Shown in pieces: positions 39,974 to 51,198 of a DNA stretch of 64,000 nucleotides. Below the pieces are notes generated by a model that saw nothing but the letters and a program-made list of their open reading frames with translations, ran no database searches and had not been told where the DNA came from. Origin of the DNA: Psychrobacter sp. JCM 18901 (GTDB taxonomy: Bacteria > Pseudomonadota > Gammaproteobacteria > Pseudomonadales > Moraxellaceae); assembly GCF_000586435.1 (NCBI RefSeq), contig NZ_BAWH01000003.1, positions 95,992 to 159,991 of the forward strand. The letters run 5' to 3'. The translations under genes were made by a program, and so were the position numbers. Every line of letters begins with the position of its first letter. The first letter of the stretch is position 1.

Positions 39974-40201
39974 TTAGTTGTTATCAAGAACATAACCACC
40001 AGCACCGCCAATCGCTGCGCCAGCCAATGCGCCACGAGCGATATCTTTACTGTCACCTTTGCTTTTAATAAGAGCGCCAGCTGCTGCGCCAGCAGTAGCA
40101 CCTTTAGCTGTGTTGCTCATACCGCTATAAGAGTTACAACCAGTCATGATTAGTGCTGAGCTAGTAATTGCAGTCATTGCGATCGTTTTAGCAAATTTCA
40201 T
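39974..40201 (-). CDS. Glycine-zipper lipoprotein
   Basis: Intact 75-aa protein from ATG 40201 (AGGTGA site upstream; an upstream in-frame extension lacks a start context). MKFAKTIAMTAITSSALIMTGC is a signal peptide with lipobox MTGC. The mature part has two Gly/Ala zipper segments (GATAGAAAGALI and GALAGAAIGGAGGYVL), as in small outer-membrane 2TM glycine-zipper proteins (SlyB/OsmB-like). Probably an envelope-integrity lipoprotein. Confidence 0.82.
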   Translation of the reverse strand: MKFAKTIAMTAITSSALIMTGCNSYSGMSNTAKGATAGAAAGALIKSKGDSKDIARGALAGAAIGGAGGYVLDNN

Positions 40202-40520
40202 ATTATCACCTATTAAGTCATCAAGTTTAAAATACAATACCTTCAAAATACTGTGTCCATGATATTTTCAAGTATATTCCTACTGTCTGTCATAATAGTC
40301 GGTTACTAATAATATAGTCGTAGTAAAAGCGCTAAACTTTGCAAACGAGATGTAAGCGATGTTGCCGTACTGTATCATCAGCAATGCCTGTTAACGACAG
40401 TGCAGATTACGTCCTAATGGGTTTAACTATTAATATTTTGATGCTGTCATAAAAAAGACTACCTATAGGTAGTCTTAATATTGAATCAAAGCTGAATATG
40501 TCTAGCAAACTGACTAAGAA
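40202..40520. other. Spacer between the glycine-zipper lipoprotein and rho
   Basis: About 320 bases with the rho terminator at 40449-40476 and the promoter region of the lipoprotein gene. No ORF seen. Confidence 0.4.
40449..40476 (-). terminator. Terminator of rho
   Basis: Perfect 9-bp stem AAGACTACC/GGTAGTCTT (40455-40476, loop TATA). On the minus strand it is followed by a T6 tract. Confidence 0.85.
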
Positions 40521-41790
40521 TTAGTTTTGTGATTTACGCTTCATTTGCTCAAAGAATTCGTCATTGGTTTTCGCTTCTTTTAGGCGATCCAATAAGAACT
40601 CAGTGGCTTGTACGCCATCCATCGGTTGAAGTAGTTTACGTAAGATCCATACTTTACGCAGTTTGTCTTCGTCCAATAGACGCTCTTCGCGGCGCGTACC
40701 AGATTTTTTTTGATATTAATCGCAGGGAATACACGTTTTTCAGCCAAGTCACGCTCAAGCGTAATCTCTTGGTTACCCGTTCCCTTAAATTCTTCAAAAA
40801 TAACGCTATCCATCTTACTACCAGTATCAATCAATGCACTGGCAATAATAGTCAAACTACCACCTTCTTCCACGTTACGCGCAGCACCAAAGAAACGTTT
40901 TGGACGTTCTAGAGCATTGGCATCCAGACCACCCGTCAACACTTTACCTGACGATGGAATGACCGTGTTATAAGCACGCGCTAGACGCGTAATTGAATCA
41001 AGTAAAATCACCACGTCTTGCTTATGCTCGACAAACGTTTGGCCTTTTCGATGACCATTTCAGCAACTTGTACGTGACGCTGTGGCGGCTCATCAAAGGT
41101 AGAAGCGACCACTTCACCGCGTACTGTACGTACCATCTCAGTGACTTCTTCTGGACGCTCATCAATCAATAGTACGATTAAATAACATTCAGGGTTATTA
41201 CGAGTGATTGATTGCGCGATGGTCTGTAGCAACATCGTTTTACCCGCTTTTGGCGGTGCGACGATGATAGAACGCTGACCTTTACCAATCGGAGCGATTA
41301 GGTCGATGATACGACCAGTCAAATCTTCAGTGGTGCCGTTACCAAGCTCAAGTTTTAAATGCTCAGTTGGGAATAGGGGCGTCAGGTTCTCAAAGATAAG
41401 CTTATGACGTGAGCGATCTGGCGTATCAAAGTTAATCTCGCCAACTTTTAATAATGCAAAATAACGCTCAGAATCTTTTGGTGGACGAATCGTACCAGCG
41501 ATACTGTCACCAGTTTTTAGACTGAAACGGCGAATTTGGCTAGGGCTGACATAAATATCATCAGGACCGGCTAAATATGAGCCTTCTGATGAGCGCAAAA
41601 ATCCAAAACCATCAGGAAGAACCTCAAGTACGCCGTCACCATAAATGGCTTCACCGTTACGCGCATGGGTTTTTAGAATAGCAAAGATAATGTCCTGTTT
41701 ACGGCTACGCGCCATATTATCAAGACCCATTTCTTTGGCGATAGCCAATAGCTCAGCGATTGATTTTTTCTTTAATTCAGTAAGATTCAT
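40521..41790 (-). CDS. rho: Transcription termination factor Rho (two frame breaks)
   Basis: Hexameric RNA helicase that ends transcription; 422 aa when corrected. [22 protein letters not shown] opens the N-terminal helix bundle, then the cold-shock RNA-binding fold ([25 protein letters not shown]). The ATPase has Walker [23 protein letters not shown] and [13 protein letters not shown] (Q-loop), and the secondary RNA-binding loop in [14 protein letters not shown]. Breaks: a C missing near 41031 ([14 protein letters not shown]) and T8 at 40704-40711 where six fit ([14 protein letters not shown]). The C-terminus ends EQMKRKSQN. trxA lies upstream, the usual order. Confidence 0.96.
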
Positions 41791-42230
41791 AGATAGGTCA
41801 TTAGCAATTGATCAGATGAGAGATGCCATTAGCAGCACAAGTCACGACAGTGATTAAAATAACGGTAATATGATGATATGGGTGTGTGCACAGCGCTGTA
41901 GTTTATGTAGTTTTGGTTTTATATGTCTGCTTATGTACGCATTGCCATCATTGGATGCAAGGTAATAAGAAATAAGGATAAAAAAGGCTACATAAGAGTC
42001 TGCGTCAAAAACTCAATATCAGTAATTGCGTTTAGTCATTTTGTTCAGCAATGGTGTTTATAATGACGATTGTGTTTTTGTTGATAAACACGAGGAGAAT
42101 AGCGACAAGATACTTAGGAAAACAGTTGGTTTTCTCTTGTCAGCAGACTATACGGTCTTCACAATAGCGTTGTCAATAAATTTTGCCAAAAAAAGTCACA
42201 TTATCGAGTTTTTTGCACAAAAAAACAAGC
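41791..42230. other. Spacer rho-trxA
   Basis: About 440 AT-rich bases forming the rho leader and the trxA downstream region. A 192-codon open frame crosses it on the plus strand but has no family resemblance and runs antisense into trxA. No supported gene. Confidence 0.4.
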
Positions 42231-42265
42231 AAAAAAAGCCACTATCTTGGTTAGATAATGGCTTT
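42231..42265 (-). terminator. Terminator of trxA
   Basis: Twelve-bp stem (AAAGCCACTATC 42235-42246 with GATAATGGCTTT 42254-42265; one G-U on the minus strand). A T7 tract follows on the minus strand. Confidence 0.85.
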
Positions 42266-42318
42266 CTCGGTTATTCTATTTTACCCGCTCAAGTTCATCT
42301 AGAGCGAGCAAATGTAAC

Positions 42319-42645
42319 TTATAAATGCTTGTCTAGTACTTTAGCCAATTCAGCTTTTGGCTGTAGGCCCATTACTGAGTCAACTTTTTCGCCATCTTTG
42401 AATACAAATAGTGTTGGGATGTTGCGAATACCAAAACGGCTAGCCGCTTGTGGGTTGTTGTCTACGTCTACTTTGACGATTTTAACTTTACCTTGGTACT
42501 CAGTCGCTAGATCTTCTAAAATAGGAGCAATGGCTTTACAAGGACCACACCATGGCGCCCAGAAGTCTACTAGTACAGGTACGTCTGATTGTAGAACGTC
42601 TTGATCAAAGTCTGTGTCGGTAGTATGTACAATAAGGTCTGACAT
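42319..42645 (-). CDS. trxA: Thioredoxin
   Basis: Cytoplasmic disulfide reductase, 108 aa, intact. The active site [17 protein letters not shown] lies about residues 26-42 (Cys 33 and 36), with the cis-Pro in [12 protein letters not shown]. Upstream of rho as in many proteobacteria. Confidence 0.97.
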   Translation of the reverse strand: MSDLIVHTTDTDFDQDVLQSDVPVLVDFWAPWCGPCKAIAPILEDLATEYQGKVKIVKVDVDNNPQAASRFGIRNIPTLFVFKDGEKVDSVMGLQPKAELAKVLDKHL

Positions 42646-43125
42646 AATTTTATCTCTCTTGTTTTATTACTTCTATCACCACTCATCAACCTATATATTG
42701 GTTTAATAATAAATCAGTTGGTGGTCAAAGAATTGTTTAGAAGGGGTGAAAATGTGCCATTATATTAACATGTTTGCCCTAATTTGACAGATACAGGCTG
42801 GTTAAATTGTTTAACAACTAGTATTAGCACAATAAATCAAAACGGTGCAGCACAAGAGTGTCTAATCTGTTATTTAATACGATTATCCTTATTAAAGTAT
42901 GTATCTCAGTGCGATATAAGTCGTATTTTATATCTCGTTTATATAGTAGCTAGTGATTAGTAGCTAGCGATATTAATGACATTAAAAATCAGTCAAAGTT
43001 TTGCCTTTTTATCCAAATAAACGTTGTTCATAAAATGCTATCATGCCAAATATAGCTATCGTGTCTAAAAGACTAGCCACCAAAAATCCTTATCTTAAAA
43101 CCAATTTACATAAGTAGTTAAATTT
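42646..43125. other. Divergent spacer trxA / pseudouridine synthase
   Basis: About 480 AT-rich bases with no ORF, strong hairpin or clear promoter consensus. Confidence 0.4.
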
Positions 43126-43869
43126 ATGCCTTTTACCGATGAAGAAGTTAACGCCCTCAATGCCCAAGAAAGCGCTTATCCGCTTGAGTTTTTTTTAAAA
43201 ATTTTGCGCAAGAAATTACGGTTTATGAAGACGATGACATTTGGGTGGTTGATAAACCTGCAGGCCTATTAAGCGTCGATGGTAAAACACTCAAAGTCAG
43301 TCTGCTTGCTCGTCTTGAGCGTGCCAATCCAGCTGTCAAATTGATTCACCGCTTAGATATGGACACCTCGGGACTGCTTATTTTTGCAAAAAAATGCAGC
43401 AGCGCAAACCAATGTCAGTAAGCAATTTATCGAGCGTCTACCGCAAAAGAAATATCAAGCACGTGTCTTTGGTAAATGGGAGCAGGTCGGTGCAACTGGT
43501 GAGATATCAGTGCCAGTACGCTATGAGCCAAGTACCAAACCGCGCCATATCGTCGATCACGACTGGTCGAAGCATGCACTGACGTTGTATGAAGTTGTGG
43601 CTCATGAAACCTGTAATGGCGAGGCAGTCACTCGGTCATGCTAAAGCCAGTCACGGGTCGCAGTCATCAGCTACGCGTACATATGGTCCATGTCGATCAT
43701 GTGATGATTGGCGATCCGATTTATGCTGAAGGTGCCGCACTAGGGATAGCCCCAAGGCTCAACTTACATGCACAGCAATTGCGTTTAAAGCATCCAGTAC
43801 TGGGTGCTTGGATGGACTGGGAAAGTCCCTGCCCATTTTAAATCGTTAGATTTTGCCGCTTGCTGTTAA
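43126..43869 (+). CDS. RluA-family RNA pseudouridine synthase (four frame breaks)
   Basis: Isomerises uridine in rRNA or tRNA; about 246 aa when corrected. IWVVDKPAGLLSVDG and the catalytic-Asp motif LIHRLDMDTSGLLIFAK (Asp about 73) are diagnostic; LKPVTGRSHQLRVHMVHVDHVMIGDPIYAEG is the second signature. The small size, without an S4 domain, suggests RluA itself (23S U746 and tRNA U32), but this is inferred. Breaks: T8 at 43189-43196 (EFFKNFAQ), A7 at 43388-43394 (FAKNAAAQT), a G missing near 43634 (AVTRVMLKPV) and perhaps an extra A near 43823. The last would give WEVPAHFKSLDFAAC ending at 43869; the observed frame stops at 43841. Confidence 0.87.
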
Positions 43870-43935
43870 TAGATGCGATAAACGGCTCTAAAGCCAGCTA
43901 TAAAATGCCAGTCATGCAAATACAAGGATGAAAGT

Positions 43936-45562
43936 ATGCTTGATATCACCACTACCAAACAGGCTATCAAAAATCGCTTTAAAGGTAAAAAGTCAAAGAC
44001 GGACAAAGTAGCCGACTATGAAGTATTGATTATCGGTGCGGGTATCGCAGGTATTGGTATGGCTTGCCGTTTACAGCAACAGCAGCATAAAGGCCTATTC
44101 GGTCATAAAGCTCCAAAAAAGCAAAAGCAGGCAAAATCGACTAATAAGCAAAAACCTCCACAGCGCTTTGCTATCTTAGAAAAGCGTGCTGATTTGGGTG
44201 GTACATGGGATTTATTTACCTATCCCGGGATTCGCTCTGACTCTGACGCCTTGACCTTTGGCTATAATTTTAGGCCGTGGCTTGATTATAGAATGCTTGC
44301 AGCAGGCGATGATATCAAACGCTATATCGCCGATACGGCACGCGAGTTTGGGGTGACCAAACATATCCATTATCAGCATGAAGTTCAGCAGATATCATGG
44401 TCTAGTGAGGAACAACAGTGGTCAGCAACTATTAAAAACCATGCAAGCGGTGAGATTTTTGTTAAGACTGCTAAGTTTATCGTAGGTGCCACTGGTTATT
44501 ATGATTATGAGCAAGGCTATCGCCCTCGTTTTGAAGGAGAAGAGAATTTCCACGGTCAAATCGTCCATCCACAGCACTGGAATAATCTAGACTATAATGA
44601 TAAAAAAGTCGTCGTTATTGGTAGCGGTGCCACAGCGATGACATTGCTACCTGCGCTAGTAGACAAAGACAGTAATCAGTGTGCGCGTCATGTCACGATG
44701 CTGCAGCGTACGCCGACCTATGTGGCAAGCGTGCCGGGTGATGACCATGCTATTGACTGGCTATCTGGCAAGTTTTCTCCTTTATCAAAAGAGCAAGCTT
44801 ATACGGTATTACGCGCGCGCAACGTGTTACGGCAACAAGGCCTTTACAAAGTTGCGACTCATGCACCCAAGGTGATGAAGGCAGTCTTAAAACATGGGGT
44901 GAAAAAAAAGAGTTAAAGGGTAGCGGCGTCGACAGCAAGCATTTTATGCCTGACTATAATCCATGGGATCAACGAGTATGTGCGGTACCTGACGGTGATT
45001 TATTCAAAGCCCTGCAGGACAAACGCGCAACAGTAGTGACCGATCAAATCGGCACTTTACGGCAACGGGAATTATGCTGCAATCTGGCCAGCATCTCGAC
45101 GCTGATATCATCGTTACTGCGACTGGCTTAAAGCTACAGATGTTGGGTGGGGCCGCGGTATATATCGACGGTCAGGCCGTCGATATCGGCACGCGTATGA
45201 CTTATAAGGCAGTCATGATAGAAGGCATACCTAATATGGCTGCACTGTTTGGCTATACCAATGCCTCATGGACACTAAAAATCGATTTGGCTTGTCAGTA
45301 TGTAGTGAGGCTACTGGGGTATATGCATAAGAACCGTTATCAAGTCGCCATGCCACAAGCACAGACTGCAGATATGACAGCCTGTGCTCAAGTAGATACC
45401 GTAATGGGTTCGCTATCGTCTGGATATGTCAGACGCGGCAAAGACGAGCTACCTAAGCAAGGCGATCGCTATCCTTGGTTCGTGACCAACAACTATCTAA
45501 GCGATCGAATCATGCTTAAGTATCGCAAGATAAAAGACGACTGGTTACGATTTAGCCGTTAG
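43936..45562 (+). CDS. FAD/NADPH monooxygenase, Baeyer-Villiger type (two frame breaks)
   Basis: Flavoprotein of 541 aa when corrected. It has an FAD-binding Rossmann motif EVLIIGAGIAGIGMACRL (about 29-46), then ADLGGTWDLFTYPGIRSDSD (about 95-114), the Baeyer-Villiger fingerprint FHGQIVHPQHW (about 202-212) and a second, NADPH-binding motif VVVIGSGATAMT. A basic Lys/Gln-rich insertion (about 52-76) splits the first domain. Breaks: A8 at 44902-44909 where six fit (GVKKELKGSG), and an A missing near 45059 (GTLTATGIMLQSGQ). It oxygenates ketones to esters or lactones, or acts as a flavin-containing monooxygenase; the substrate is unknown. Confidence 0.87.
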
Positions 45563-45573
45563 CGTCTTGGTAA

Positions 45574-46521
45574 TTATTGATGATGGTTGTCGATGAAATC
45601 GGCCACTTGCTTACTTAACATCTGCCACAAGGTCTCCTGAGCGCTTTTGCTGCCCCATGCATTGTGCGGACTAAAGATAACACGCGGATGGTCGCTGATA
45701 CTGAGCAAAGGGTCATTATCAGCGATCGGTTCTTGTTCAAACACATCGCTAGCATAGCCGATGATTTGCTCATTATTAATCGCGTCAGTTAATGCTTGGC
45801 TATCAACGATGCCGCCACGGGCGACGTTGACAATGAGCGGTTGTTTAACCATTTTTGCCAGAGTATCTTTATTAATAAGATGCTCAGTTTGTTCGTTCAA
45901 TGGGCAGTGCAGACTGATCACATCCGCACGTGCCAGCACTTCATCAAACGCGGTATAGTCGTCGCTGCGTGGTTCACGTCCTTGGTGCTCTGCCCACAGT
46001 ACGGTCATACCAAAGGCACGAGCAATCTCGGTCACGCGCTTGCCGATAGTGCCAATACCAATAATACCTAACGTCTTATCTTCCAAATCAATCAGCGGAA
46101 TATCTAGCAGGCAAAAATTACCGTTTGCCAGCCACGTGCCATCAGCGACTTTTTGATGATAATGAATACCAGCACGCATAGCTGTCAGCATGAGCATAAA
46201 TGTGTGTTCGGGCACGCTTTTGACCGCATAGCCAGCGACATTGAACAGCGCAACACCGTGCTTATCGCAAGCCTCTTGATCGACGTTATTCATGCCAGTA
46301 GCAGTCAGTTGGATAAGCTTAAGTTTCGGTAGTTGCTCTATCACTTCTGCACCAATCTGGACTTTGTTGGTGATAATAATATCGGCGTCTTTGCAGTGTT
46401 CAATGATGACAGCCGTGTCTTTTGGCGTGTCGTTATAAGTGATGTAATCGCTCACACCCATTGGCGCGGGCAGGTCAATACCTTCAGAAAACGTACCTTT
46501 ATCTAAAAAAACGGCTTGCAT
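45574..46521 (-). CDS. D-2-hydroxyacid dehydrogenase (glycerate dehydrogenase-like)
   Basis: NAD(P)-dependent oxidoreductase, 315 aa, intact. The Rossmann motif LGIIGIGTIGKRV lies about 146-158. The catalytic residues are in VNVARGGIVDSQAL (Arg), DVFEQEPI (Glu) and SPHNAWGSKSAQ (His). The layout and HNAWGS favour HprA-type hydroxypyruvate reductase or a relative, but the substrate cannot be fixed by eye. Convergent with the monooxygenase gene, 11 bases apart, without a visible terminator between them. Confidence 0.88.
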   Translation of the reverse strand: MQAVFLDKGTFSEGIDLPAPMGVSDYITYNDTPKDTAVIIEHCKDADIIITNKVQIGAEVIEQLPKLKLIQLTATGMNNVDQEACDKHGVALFNVAGYAVKSVPEHTFMLMLTAMRAGIHYHQKVADGTWLANGNFCLLDIPLIDLEDKTLGIIGIGTIGKRVTEIARAFGMTVLWAEHQGREPRSDDYTAFDEVLARADVISLHCPLNEQTEHLINKDTLAKMVKQPLIVNVARGGIVDSQALTDAINNEQIIGYASDVFEQEPIADNDPLLSISDHPRVIFSPHNAWGSKSAQETLWQMLSKQVADFIDNHHQ

Positions 46522-46956
46522 GGCTAGTCCTTACTTATTGTTGTCTTATAGATAATTAGCGAATAAACGGCTATCGCATGAATCCTTATCAGCTTAATGT
46601 AGCACGTTGATATTTTTAGTCAAAAACGAATCGGCCAAATATCGATAGAATAGATATAAGCTGCTGATAAAATAGGATAATCTGTATTATTTAATAATAG
46701 TGTACTGGTCTGACATAGTATCGATTAAATAACTTATAAAATCATAGCTATCGCAAGCTGCCTCTTGAAAATTCAACTTAACGCACTCATCTACCCGCTA
46801 ACGTTATATAATGGTGTGACTGAGCTGCTGGCTCTACTAAGATTACGACATTTATTTTGCGTCTATTGACGATTTATGTTCTTTGTAATCTTACCGCTAT
46901 CACAATCTACCATTGCTATCTAAATTTCATTATCTGAGTACAAAAGACATCGCCTT
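46522..46956. other. Divergent spacer 2-hydroxyacid dehydrogenase / rapA
   Basis: About 430 AT-rich bases, promoter region for both flanking genes. No ORF or hairpin of note. Confidence 0.4.
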
Positions 46957-49847
46957 ATGACTATCTCTATTGCTTCATTGCACAGTACTGAATTCGCCGT
47001 TGGTCAACGTTATTTATCTGATACGGAGTCTGAGCTTGGCTTAGGTGTGGTCATCGATGTTGACGACCGATGTGTGCATATTTTATTTCCGCAAAGTGAA
47101 GAGACACGCGTCTACGCAAAAAAAACTCTGCGCCATTATCGCGCGTGGTATTTAAAGTAGGCGATAGCATCTACGATCAAGATGGCAAAAGCTATACGGT
47201 CAATGCTGTTGATGAAGTGATGGGCGTACTTAAATATGGCGTCGATGAGCACGAGCGCGGCATCATGGAAACCCGTCTTGCTGCCAATATCACGTTGGCC
47301 AAGCCGCTTGAGCGTTTGCTTGCTGGCCGAATTGAGCGCGGTGACTGGTATGAGCTGCGCCAAGATATCCTGCGCATGCAGTCAGCGCTAGCAGGCCACC
47401 CACTAAAAGGGTTAATGGGTGCGCGTGTCGATATCATCGAGCATCAGCTATATATCGCACATGAAGTTGGCAAGCGTATCGCGCCGCGTGTACTACTGGC
47501 TGATGAAGTGGGCCTTGGTAAAACCATCGAAGCGGGCATGATTATTCATCAGCAGTTGCTAACGGGCAAAGCTGAGCGTGTGTTGATTTTAGTACCTGAT
47601 AGTTTGCAGTATCAATGGATGATTGAGCTGCGTCGTCGCTTTAATCTAAATTTCGCATTGTTTGATCTAGTGCGTACTGCGGCTATCAAAGAACACGATC
47701 CTGAACAAAACGTCTTTGCCACTGAGCAATGTATCATTGGTGGTATGGATCTATTACTCGATCACCCAGACTTATACGACCAAGCGATGGATGCAGGGTT
47801 TGATTTATTGGTCGTTGATGAAGCGCATCATCTGCATTGGGATGAAGCACAGGGCGGCAATGATAAGTATGACTTGATTGCAGATTTCGCAGAAGAAACG
47901 CCAGGCGTGATGCTATTGACAGCAACGCCAGAGCAACTCGGTGCGCAAAGTCACTTTGCCCGTCTGCGTTTGCTTGATCCAGATCGTTTTGATGATTTGG
48001 ATGAATTTATCGATGGGCAAGAAGCTTTTGCAGAGACAGCAGCAGTTGCTGGCGTCTTGATAGAAGAAAAGCCACTCAATGAAGGCCAAATCGCTGCCTT
48101 GAGTAGCTTGCTAGACATTAGTACTGAAGAGTTGTCTTCAATCAACGAAGATGAAAAACTGCGTACACATGCGTTAAATGAGCTGTTAGATCGTCATGGT
48201 ACAGGTCGTATTTTGTTCCGCAATACTCGTGAGAGTGTGAAAGGTTTCTACGGCCGTAGTAGCCAACCATATCCATTGCCACTTCCTGAGGCATGGAAAG
48301 ACAGCTATCAAACCAATGGTAAGTTGCGTGAGCAGCTATGGGGCGAAGAAAACCAACCAGATGGTGGCTGGCTAGAAGATGACCCACGCGTTTCTTGGTT
48401 GATTGATATCTTACGCGGTGAGCTTAAGCATCAAAAAGTGCTATTAATCGCTCGTAGTGGTGCGACGGTAGAGAGTTTGGAAGCAGTATTGCGTCTGCAT
48501 GCAGGTATCAAAACAGCTATCTTTACTGAGCAGATGACTTTGCTTGAGCGTGACCAAGCGGCCGCATTCTTTGCTGATAGTGAAGGCGCGCAGATATTGT
48601 TATGCTCAGAGATTGGTTCAGAAGGTCGTAACTTCCAGTTTGCAAGCCAGTTAATACTATGGGATTTGCCTGCTAATCCAGATACGTTAGAGCAGCGTAT
48701 CGGCCGTCTAGATCGTATCGGTCAGACGCAGCAAATTATGCTACATGTACCTTACGTACAAGGTACAGCGCAAGAGCGTCTGTATCAGTGGTATAACGAT
48801 GCGCTGAACATGTTCAATCAGATATCGCCAACCGCACAAAGCGTACAAGAGCAATATATTCAAGAGCTTAAGCCAATGCTTGAGGGTGCTGATACTTCTG
48901 AGAACAATGTCATCTTGCAAGACATTATTGACGAGGCGCTACAGACACGTTTGGGACTAGAAGCACAGCTACAAGCTGGTCGTGATCGTCTGTTAGAGTA
49001 CAACTCATGTCGTCCGCGTGTCGCAGGTCGTATCGCCGATGCTATGCGTGACTTTGATGGTAATAATTTGCTGCCGCACTTTATTGAGCGTTTCTTTGCA
49101 TCTGCCAATATCGATCATAACATCCAACGTGATGGCTCGTGGGTGATCGCACCGATCGATAGCACCGAGATCAGTGATTATATTGATGGTTTGCCACTTG
49201 GTGATGAAGACGGTATGACGTTGACCTTTGAGCGTGAGCAAGCGCTTCAGCGTGAAGATATCGAATTCATCACTCACGAGCATCCATTGATGCGTGCAAT
49301 TTATGAGCTAGCGAGCACCAGCACCTTTGGTAACACGACAGTTGCTATGCTAAAAAGTGCCGCTGTTCCGCAAGGTATGGTACTGCTAGAGGTGAACTTC
49401 CGTGTTGAAGCGATTGCGCCAAAAGTGCTTAATTTGCCAGCGACTTTGTCCACGCAAAATATCCGTGTCTTTATCAGTGAGCAGGGCAGTGATTTATCGG
49501 CTCGTATCAGTGCTGAGATGATTATGCCGCACGTTGAGCGTTTGGATAAAAACCGTGCCCGCCAAGTCATTAAAGTACGCGGTGATGTGATTGAGCAGCG
49601 TTATTACGAAGCTGAAGACATTGCTCGTCAGCAGATCGCTGAAATTGGTGAGCAAGCAAGTAGCCGCTTTAGCCAGCAGTGGTCACGTGAAATCAAGCGT
49701 CTAAAACATCTACAGACGATCAATCCAAACGTACGTCCTGAAGAGATTGAGCGTTTAGAGCAGCTTAAAGCTCAAGGTGAGCAAGCGCTTGGTAACTTGT
49801 CATTAGTACCCGACTCTATTCGCGTACTCGTAGCAGTTAAGCCATAA
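46957..49847 (+). CDS. rapA: RNA polymerase-associated ATPase RapA (frame broken once)
   Basis: Swi2/Snf2 protein that recycles RNA polymerase; 962 aa when corrected. The tandem Tudor-like N-terminus ([24 protein letters not shown]...) is followed by the helicase: motif [16 protein letters not shown], motif [11 protein letters not shown], motif III LLTATP, motif [15 protein letters not shown] and motif [15 protein letters not shown]. The C-terminal half (to VLVAVKP) matches RapA-specific domains. The only break is A8 at 47118-47125 where six fit ([17 protein letters not shown]). Confidence 0.95.
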
Positions 49848-50205
49848 ACATCGGCGTATTTGTCAAAAACGAGGTGTTATTATACATCTCGTTTTTATGG
49901 TTGAGATTGCTTGCTTTGATCTTTAGTTGAGATTTGTCTGGCAAAAATAGATAAGCAATACTTATAAGTAAGCCGACAGCAACTAGTCAAAGCCACCAAT
50001 ATTGGGTAAGATGTTTACCTTTTCTATAGAAAATAAATATTCGGTGATAACATCGCTAACGATGTCTGTATGTTTATTTTAAGGTCTCCTTCGACAGATC
50101 TTAACAAGTGATCTCGCATTATTTTACATTCAAATATGATGGCTATATGGCATCAATATCATCAGATGCTGAGCGTTTTTGATAAAAATAAGGAAACATA
50201 TCGTC
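49848..50205. other. Spacer rapA-tesB
   Basis: Holds the rapA terminator (49865-49896) then about 300 AT-rich bases before tesB without a recognisable gene. Confidence 0.4.
49865..49896 (+). terminator. Terminator of rapA
   Basis: Stem AAAAACGAGGTGT with ACATCTCGTTTTT (49865-49896, one G-U pair), loop TATTAT, ending in a T5 tract. Confidence 0.85.
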
Positions 50206-51108
50206 ATGTCCGATAATCTACAACTGATTGATGAGCTGCTGGCTACTATCGCGCTTATTGAAGTTACCCCTGATGTGTTTGAGGGTAAAAGCCATGACTA
50301 TGTGGGCAGTCGTATATTTGGTGGGCAAGTGCTCGCTCAAGCGATTATGGCAGCGGCGCATACATTAGATAAAGACAAACCTTGTCACTCACTGCATGGA
50401 TATTTTTTGCGTGGTGGCGATATCAACCAACCAGTGATATACCAAGTCCGTCGATTGCGTGATGGTCGTAGCTTGTCTGCACGTGAAGTCACCGCTATTC
50501 AGTACAAAGAAGTACGCGGTAAGCCACCTGTTGAGCAAGTGATCTTTTCAATGATTGCTTCGTTTTCACCGATGGAAGATGGCCTTGAGTATCAAGAAGA
50601 CATGCCTGTCTATCCACCACCAGAAGACTTACTGACAGAACAGGATTTAAAAGAAGAGAATGTCGGAAAAGTGCCAGAAGCGTTAAAAGCAAGATTTATG
50701 CGCCGCCGTCATGTCGAGATTAAGCCAGTGAAGCCGCGTAATCCGATTAGCCCAGAACCAATGAAGCCTAAACAAGCAAACTGGCTACGCATTCGTGAAT
50801 TGGGCAATCAGCCAGTGGCTATTCAGCAAGCGCTATTAGCATTTTCGTCTGACTTTTATTTGGTTGGCACAGGGCTAATGTCACATGGTGTTAGCTTTAT
50901 GACCAGTGGCCTACAGGCCGCTAGTATCGATCACTCAATGCATTTCCATCGTGATTTTGATTTGAATAAATGGATGCTTTATGACATGTGGAGTGATACC
51001 ACGTCTAATGCGAAAGGGTTGAACCATGGTCAGTTTTGGCAAGATGGAAAACTGGTCGCTACCGTGCAACAAGAAGGACTCATGCGTTTACGTGTGCCAA
51101 AGTCTTAG
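50206..51108 (+). CDS. tesB: Acyl-CoA thioesterase II
   Basis: Double-hotdog thioesterase acting on medium to long acyl-CoA. Intact, 300 aa from ATG 50206 (MSDNLQLIDELLATIALIEV; AAGGAAA upstream). An upstream in-frame start at 50179 would come before that site and is less likely. Signatures: FGGQVLAQAIMAAAHTL, HSLHGYFLRGGD, RDGRSLSAREVTAIQ and, in the second half, SIDHSMHFHRDFDLNKWMLYDM (catalytic Asp in the first part) and GQFWQDGKLVATVQQEGLMR. Confidence 0.94.
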   Translation: MSDNLQLIDELLATIALIEVTPDVFEGKSHDYVGSRIFGGQVLAQAIMAAAHTLDKDKPCHSLHGYFLRGGDINQPVIYQVRRLRDGRSLSAREVTAIQYKEVRGKPPVEQVIFSMIASFSPMEDGLEYQEDMPVYPPPEDLLTEQDLKEENVGKVPEALKARFMRRRHVEIKPVKPRNPISPEPMKPKQANWLRIRELGNQPVAIQQALLAFSSDFYLVGTGLMSHGVSFMTSGLQAASIDHSMHFHRDFDLNKWMLYDMWSDTTSNAKGLNHGQFWQDGKLVATVQQEGLMRLRVPKS

Positions 51109-51152
51109 AGTGCTGTAGGCTTAGTTAGTTATCTCTATATTATGATCATAAG

Positions 51153-51188
51153 AAAGCGACTCATTATTAATAGTGGGTCGCTTTTTTT
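51153..51188. terminator. Terminator between tesB and mutY
   Basis: Stem AAAGCGAC (51153-51160) with GTCGCTTT (51177-51184) plus further pairing, followed by a T-run. Convergent genes tesB and mutY share it. Confidence 0.8.
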
Positions 51189-51198
51189 ATTCCAATTT

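Noticed and set aside
42026..42604. 192-codon plus-strand ORF overlapping trxA
   Set aside because: It is antisense to trxA and its terminator for much of its length and encodes no recognisable protein.
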